Shown here piece by piece: positions 59,124 to 64,000 of a DNA stretch of 64,000 nucleotides; position 1 is the first letter of the stretch, and each line of letters begins with the position of its first letter. The notes beneath the pieces were generated by a model. It was not told the DNA's origin. It did no database searches and worked only from the letters and a program-made list of their open reading frames with translations. The stretch is from NCBI GenBank assembly GCA_021324935.1, contig JAJPIE010000037.1, positions 62,001 to 126,000 of the forward strand. Reading direction: 5' to 3'. Made by a program: the position numbers and the translations under genes. The DNA comes from Acidobacteriota bacterium (GTDB lineage: Bacteria > Acidobacteriota > Terriglobia > Acidiferrales > UBA7541).

Positions 59124-59126
59124 GCA

Positions 59127-59558
59127 ATGATGCCGCAACCCAAAACGTACCAGCAATTCGTGGAACACCACATTTGCCTGCTGCAGGAGCTTTCGGATTC
59201 GCTCGAGGCAGGTCGCGCGGCGATCGTCTCCTTCCGCCTCCAGGATTTCGAGGAAAGCATCAACGACCAAAAGCGTCTCTGTGTGCAGATCTCCGCGCTC
59301 AACACGGAAGTTCGCCGCGCCTTTCCCCTCGCCGCACTCAACCAGAGCAGTGTTGCCATCGCCGGCGATCTGTCGCGCCGCCTGCAGCAGGCTCGCGAGC
59401 GTTTGCAGAAACTGAACACTGAGCAGCAGGCGCTGCTCCTCCGTTCCCGCCGCACCGTCAACGCCATGCTCAATGGTTTTCGCTCGTTTGAAGGCAGCTA
59501 CGCCGCCGAAGCCCGCAAACAGACTTCCGGCGGCGCATCTCTTCTGGAGCGTGTCTGA
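59127..59558 (+). CDS. flgN: Flagellar export chaperone FlgN
   Basis: YQQFVEHHICLLQELSDSLEAGRAAIVSFRLQDFEESINDQKRLCVQI; between flgM and flgK. Confidence 0.82.
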   Translation: MMPQPKTYQQFVEHHICLLQELSDSLEAGRAAIVSFRLQDFEESINDQKRLCVQISALNTEVRRAFPLAALNQSSVAIAGDLSRRLQQARERLQKLNTEQQALLLRSRRTVNAMLNGFRSFEGSYAAEARKQTSGGASLLERV

Positions 59559-59560
59559 AT

Positions 59561-60949
59561 ATGGGAAGCCTCTCCTCCAGCTTGAACATTGCCATCGGTT
59601 CAATGCTCGCCGAACAAGGCGCCATCGAAACCACCAGTAACAACATCGCGAACGTGAACACGCCGGGCTACTCCCGCCAGCGCGCCAATCTGGCCGAAAA
59701 CACACCGGTCGAGGTCGGAGGCATTACCTACGGCACCGGCGTCCAGTTGCAGGATGTCACCAGCCTCCGCGATTCGATTCTCGACATTCGGGTGAACCAG
59801 GAAACCCAGCAGCAAGGGCAACTCAACGCGTTCATCAGCGGAGGCCAGCAGATTCAGTCCCTGTTTAATGAAACCTCGGGCACCGGCCTGCAGGCGCCCA
59901 TCACCGCGCTGTTCAGCAGTTTCCAGCAGTTGAGCGTGAATCCCAACGACCTCACCACGCGGCAGGGCGTCATCACGGCCGCGCAGAATCTCGCCCGCGC
60001 ATTTAATCAGGTTTCCAGTAACCTCACCACGCAGCGGCAAAACACGGACTTGGCCGTCAAGCAGTCCGTCAGCGCCATCAACAGCCTCACCACGCAAATC
60101 GCCCAGGTCAATCTGCAGGTCGCCAGCGCTCTTGGCAGCGGCTCCAATGCCGGCCCGTTCATCGACCAGCGGCAGCAGCTCATCAACCAGCTTTCGAATT
60201 ACGTCGATGTTTCGGAAATCGACGCCGGGAACGGCAGCATCACGCTCACCACCAGCAACGGCACGCCGCTCGTCGTCGGCGGCCAGAGCTTTGCTCTGAC
60301 AACAAAGGCCGATCCCACCACGGGCTATCAGGACATTTACTCCGGCTCCAATAACATCACCTCGCAGCTCACCTCGGGCCAACTCGCCGGGCAGCTTCAG
60401 ATTCGCGACCAGGAGATCCCCGGCATCCAAAATTCATTGGACACCCTCGCCTACAATCTCTCGAATGCTGTCAACACTCAGCAACAGGCCGGCTACGACC
60501 TCAATGGCGCTGCTGGCGGCCCGCTTTTCACGCCGCTTACCCAGCAGGCTGGCGCAGCGGCTTCCCTCAGTGTTGCCATCACCGACCCCGGCAAAATCGC
60601 CGCCAGCGGCAGCGCCGCTCCTGGCAGCACCGGCGACAACCAGAACGCCAACGCGCTTCTGGGGCTCCAAAATCAACAATCCGTGAATGGCCAGACGCCC
60701 CTCGATTATTACAGCGGGATAGTCTTCAAGATTGGCAACGACGTTTCCTCCGCGCAGACGCAGCAGCAGTCCGGCAGCCTGGTCCTGCAGCAAATCCAGA
60801 ACCTGCAGGGCGGCGTCTCCGGTGTGAACATCAACGAGGAAGCCGCAAACCTCATCCAATTTCAGAACGCTTACCAGGCTTCCGCACAAGTGACTTCGGT
60901 CATCAACACGCTGATGCAAACCACTATCAATATGGTTTCGGGGGCTTAA
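59561..60949 (+). CDS. flgK: Flagellar hook-associated protein FlgK
   Basis: SLSSSLNIAIGSMLAEQGAIETTSNNIANVNTPGYSRQRANL...VNINEEAANLIQFQNAYQASAQVTSVINTLMQTTINM. Confidence 0.95.
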   Translation: MGSLSSSLNIAIGSMLAEQGAIETTSNNIANVNTPGYSRQRANLAENTPVEVGGITYGTGVQLQDVTSLRDSILDIRVNQETQQQGQLNAFISGGQQIQSLFNETSGTGLQAPITALFSSFQQLSVNPNDLTTRQGVITAAQNLARAFNQVSSNLTTQRQNTDLAVKQSVSAINSLTTQIAQVNLQVASALGSGSNAGPFIDQRQQLINQLSNYVDVSEIDAGNGSITLTTSNGTPLVVGGQSFALTTKADPTTGYQDIYSGSNNITSQLTSGQLAGQLQIRDQEIPGIQNSLDTLAYNLSNAVNTQQQAGYDLNGAAGGPLFTPLTQQAGAAASLSVAITDPGKIAASGSAAPGSTGDNQNANALLGLQNQQSVNGQTPLDYYSGIVFKIGNDVSSAQTQQQSGSLVLQQIQNLQGGVSGVNINEEAANLIQFQNAYQASAQVTSVINTLMQTTINMVSGA

Positions 60950-60952
60950 CCC

Positions 60953-61846
60953 ATGTCCATCCGCCTGAACCCGGATCTTTTGCCCAGCCTGCTGAGTTCC
61001 ATTCAGCAGAGCCAGGAAAATGAATCCGTCTCCACACAGCAGTTGGCCAGCGGCCGCAGCGTCAACCAGCTTTCCGACAATCCCACCGCCGCCGCTTCCC
61101 TGGTGCAGAATCACAATCAGGCCGGGGCGGACGCGGAATTTCTGCAAAGCCTAAGTTCCTTGCAGTCGCGCTATCAGGTCGCCGACGGCGCCCTCAGCAA
61201 TGTTGTCTCTTCGCTCACCCGCGCGCTAAGCCTTGGCACCGAGGGAGCCAACGGCACGCTCACTGCCTCCGACCGCCAGGCTATCGCCGGCGAAGTGCAG
61301 GGCCTTCTCAATCAAACCGTTTCCCTGGCGAATACCAGCTACCAGGGTTCTTTCCTTTTCGCCGGCACCAAGGTGAACACCCAGCCCTTCACCTTGGATC
61401 CCCTTACCAACACGGTCACTTATAACGGGAATTCCGCCACTTCCACGGTCGAGCTTTCCAACGGTGTTTTCATCACCGCCAACGTCCCTGGCGATCAACT
61501 TTTTCAGAATGCTTCCGGCAGTGTGACTGGCGCCCTCACCGACCTCTACAATGCTCTCGTCTCGGGAAACAACATTCCCGCCACAGTCACGGAAGTGCAG
61601 AACGCTCTGAATCAGGTCAACCAGCAGCGCGTTTTCTATGGCAACGCCCTCAATCAGATCAGCCAGAGCGAATCGTTCCTGAATCAGGATCAGCTCAACC
61701 TCAGCCAGCAGGAAAATAACCTCGCAGGTGCAAACCTTGCTGCCGTGGCCACTAATTTCGCCCAAGCCCAGGTCGCCAACCAGGCCACTCTCAATGCCAC
61801 CGCCAAAGTCCTCGGCCTTCCGAATCTCCTCGACTACATCAAGTAA
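60953..61846 (+). CDS. flgL: Flagellar hook-associated protein FlgL
   Basis: STQQLASGRSVNQLSDNPTAAASLVQNHNQ...LVSSLTRALSLGTEGANGTLTASDRQAIAGEVQGLLNQTVSLANTSYQGSFLFAGTKVNTQPF. Confidence 0.92.
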   Translation: MSIRLNPDLLPSLLSSIQQSQENESVSTQQLASGRSVNQLSDNPTAAASLVQNHNQAGADAEFLQSLSSLQSRYQVADGALSNVVSSLTRALSLGTEGANGTLTASDRQAIAGEVQGLLNQTVSLANTSYQGSFLFAGTKVNTQPFTLDPLTNTVTYNGNSATSTVELSNGVFITANVPGDQLFQNASGSVTGALTDLYNALVSGNNIPATVTEVQNALNQVNQQRVFYGNALNQISQSESFLNQDQLNLSQQENNLAGANLAAVATNFAQAQVANQATLNATAKVLGLPNLLDYIK

Positions 61847-62099
61847 TCTCCCGGCCTTTCTCTGATCCGATTCCCGCACTAACGGCGCCTTCCGCTCGCT
61901 GGGCCGCGGAAATCCAAATTGCTCTAATCGGTTATAGCAATGTGGTCCCGAGGCGCCTTTCCGGGCGCGCGGCAATCGCGCCGATCTGTCTGCTGGTGGT
62001 TTGTTACGACTACCGCGATGTGGTGCGAATTTGCACACTTGAATCGGTTTGGCAACCCGATTCCCGCCGGGGATGCGGCGCATGCTTCCGGGAAACTTC

Positions 62100-62128
62100 T
62101 TGACAAAGCATCGACCCTGCACTATAAC
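62100..62128 (+). promoter_or_regulatory. Housekeeping promoter TTGACA-N17-TATAAC upstream of TonB-dependent receptor
   Basis: Perfect -35, 17-nt spacer, 5/6 -10; about 134 bp before the ATG. Confidence 0.8.
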
Positions 62129-62261
62129 CCCTGCAACGCGATAACCGGTTAGATTTGCGCGGCTTGTTCGTCCATCCGGTGCAGCCACGGTGCGCCGCCA
62201 AATACCGGAGAGCTTCCCGGCCCAAACGGGGTTGGAGTCAGAAAAGTTTACTCGGAGGGGA

Positions 62262-64000
62262 ATGATGCAAGTCACGAGACTTCGCTGGTTCTTGGGTCTT
62301 TTTGTGTTTGCGCTCGCGCTTTTGCTTGGCGCCCGGCTCTTTGCCGGCGTCACCGCCAGCATTTCCGGCACCGTCACCGACTCGAGCGGCGCTGCCATCG
62401 CCGGCGCCACTGTCACGGCCACCAACGTGGATACCGGCGTGGCCGTCACGCAAACCACTAACGCGCAGGGTTATTATTCGTTTCAATCACTCCCTCTTGG
62501 CAAATACAACATCGATATTCAGCAGACAGGCTTCAAATCCTACCGCCAGACGGGCCTCGTTCTCGACGTCAACGCTGCCCTCGTCGTCGATGTCACCCTC
62601 CAGGTCGGCCAGAAGACCGAGAAGGTCGAAGTCGAAAGTTCTGCGCTTCACGTTGAGACCTCCAACACCCAAATGGGTGAGGTCATCGAAGGCAAGGAAA
62701 TGACCGATGTCCCGTTGCTCACGCGAAGCTACACGGACCTCCTCGCCCTTCAGCCCGGCGTGGTGAGCACCCCTTCGGGCATGACCGGTGCGTATGCCGG
62801 CAGCTTCATCTCCGCGGGTTTCGCGTTGCCGCAAATTTCCGGCGACCAGAATTCGGGCGCGCAATCCGTCAACGGCATGCGCGAAAGTTCGAACGGTTTC
62901 ATCCTCAACGGCATCCTTACCCAGGAAACGGGCTATTCCGGAGCGGGTGCCATTCCCAACCTTGATTCCATCGCGGAATTCCGCATCCTCACCAACAACT
63001 TCGACGCGGAATACGGCAATTATAGCGGCGGCCAGATCAACGTGGTCACCAAGTCCGGCACCAACGATTTTCATGGGAACGTCTTCGAATTTTTCCGCAA
63101 CACCGATCTGAATACCGCCAACTTCTTCGCCGCGGGCCAGCGGGGCGCTTATCACCAAAATCAGTTCGGAGGAACTTTTGGCGGTCCGATTAAAAAGGAC
63201 AAGCTCTTCTTCTTTGCCGATTATCAAGGCAACCGCAAGGTCGTCGGCGAAACGCAGGTCATTTCCAATGCGCCTTCGGCTGGACTGCTCACTAGTGGAG
63301 ATCTTTCTTCCGTCGCCAGCGCCCTCACGGGTACGGTCCAAGGCACGGCTTGGGCGCAGCAATTGACGAATCAATTGGCCAGCCAGTTGAACGGCCAGAC
63401 TGTCACGGCCGGTGAACCTTACTACACTCCGGGATGCACTGCGGATGGCGCCGGTGGCACCACGAAGTGCGTCTTCCCAACCCTTTCATTGAATCCTTCG
63501 AATTTCAATTCCATCTCCGCCAAGCTGCTCCCCTATATTCTTCCTGCGAACAACGCTAACGGCACTTTTTCCACCAGTTCGCAGAAGTTGGATTTGAATG
63601 ACAACAAGTTCAGCGGGCGAGTGGACGACAACACCAGCTTTGCCGGCCTTCTGACTGCTTACTACTATTTCGACAAGTTCGACCGCGTCGATCCCTACTG
63701 GGCTTCCAATGCGCCGCTTTACCCGGGATTCAGTGTCGACAGCAACGGCCATACGCACACCATCGACCTTGGCAGCACCAAAACGTTCTCTTCCGCTGCT
63801 GTGAATGAATTCCGGCTCGGCTACTTCCGCCTGGACACCAAGTTCAATCAGCCGCTTGGTGGAAAGGGAACCACGCTTTCCAGCCTCGGTTTTCAACCGG
63901 GTGGCTCGCCAAATGCTCCCGGCGTTACCATTGGTGCGCCAAGTGTCCAAGGCATCCCGGAGATCGACTTCAACAACTGGGTGATCGGTGTTCCCAGCCG
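62262..64000 (+). CDS. TonB-dependent receptor with N-terminal carboxypeptidase-regulatory-like domain (Oar-like), truncated by right window edge
   Basis: My translation: MMQVTRLRWFLGLFVFALALLLGARLFAGVTASISGTVTDSSGAAIAGATVTATNVDTGVAVTQTTNAQGYYSFQSLPLGKYNIDIQQTGFKSY...; plug-like EFRILTNNFDAEYGNYSGGQINVVTKSGTNDFHGNVFEFFRN. Confidence 0.9.
   Translation, partial: MMQVTRLRWFLGLFVFALALLLGARLFAGVTASISGTVTDSSGAAIAGATVTATNVDTGVAVTQTTNAQGYYSFQSLPLGKYNIDIQQTGFKSYRQTGLVLDVNAALVVDVTLQVGQKTEKVEVESSALHVETSNTQMGEVIEGKEMTDVPLLTRSYTDLLALQPGVVSTPSGMTGAYAGSFISAGFALPQISGDQNSGAQSVNGMRESSNGFILNGILTQETGYSGAGAIPNLDSIAEFRILTNNFDAEYGNYSGGQINVVTKSGTNDFHGNVFEFFRNTDLNTANFFAAGQRGAYHQNQFGGTFGGPIKKDKLFFFADYQGNRKVVGETQVISNAPSAGLLTSGDLSSVASALTGTVQGTAWAQQLTNQLASQLNGQTVTAGEPYYTPGCTADGAGGTTKCVFPTLSLNPSNFNSISAKLLPYILPANNANGTFSTSSQKLDLNDNKFSGRVDDNTSFAGLLTAYYYFDKFDRVDPYWASNAPLYPGFSVDSNGHTHTIDLGSTKTFSSAAVNEFRLGYFRLDTKFNQPLGGKGTTLSSLGFQPGGSPNAPGVTIGAPSVQGIPEIDFNNWVIGVPS

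Noticed and set aside
62129-62261. Possible cobalamin riboswitch in the TonB receptor leader
   Set aside because: Leader too short and no convincing B12 box

Overview
This 64 kb window is GC-rich, densely coding and plasmid/phage-free as far as I can see. Gene content and the Oar-like TonB receptor at the right edge suggest an Acidobacteriota chromosome (inference). Left part: the tail of an RND heavy-metal efflux pump; a pyruvate:ferredoxin oxidoreductase plus a dihydroorotate-dehydrogenase-like protein; HDOD and EAL/HDOD signalling genes; an incomplete 4-hydroxybenzoate/protocatechuate (pca/pob) catabolic cluster with a 4-hydroxybenzoyl-CoA-type thioesterase, a PYROXD2-like FAD enzyme and a Rieske oxygenase; and an APC permease. 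From about 18.9 kb to 61.8 kb there is one near-continuous plus-strand chemotaxis and flagellar superlocus: cheA-cheW-mcp-cheB-cheR-HDOD, a sigma54 activator, histidine kinase and second sigma54 activator, flgBC-fliEFGHIJ-fliK-flgDE, fliL-fliN-fliOPQR-flhBA-fliA-fliM-fliY-like, an MshEN-like protein, HDOD, cheY, cheX, flgFGAHIJ, flgM-flgN-flgKL. A TonB-dependent receptor runs off the right edge. Most notable: (i) two near-perfect sigma28 promoters (TAAAGTTT-N11-GCCGAT), one before flgM and one before an operon of sigma54 activators, an apparent inversion of the usual flagellar hierarchy; (ii) a sigma54 activator with no FIS/HTH domain; (iii) MshEN-like (c-di-GMP-binding-type) repeats in CheA and in an uncharacterised Cys/His-rich protein inside the flagellar operon; (iv) sigma54-type elements before cheA, fliK and flgF; (v) no flhF/flhG, flagellin, fliD/fliS or motAB in the window. 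I saw no tRNA, rRNA, CRISPR array, transposon or prophage. All family calls are from reading translations; no searches were run.
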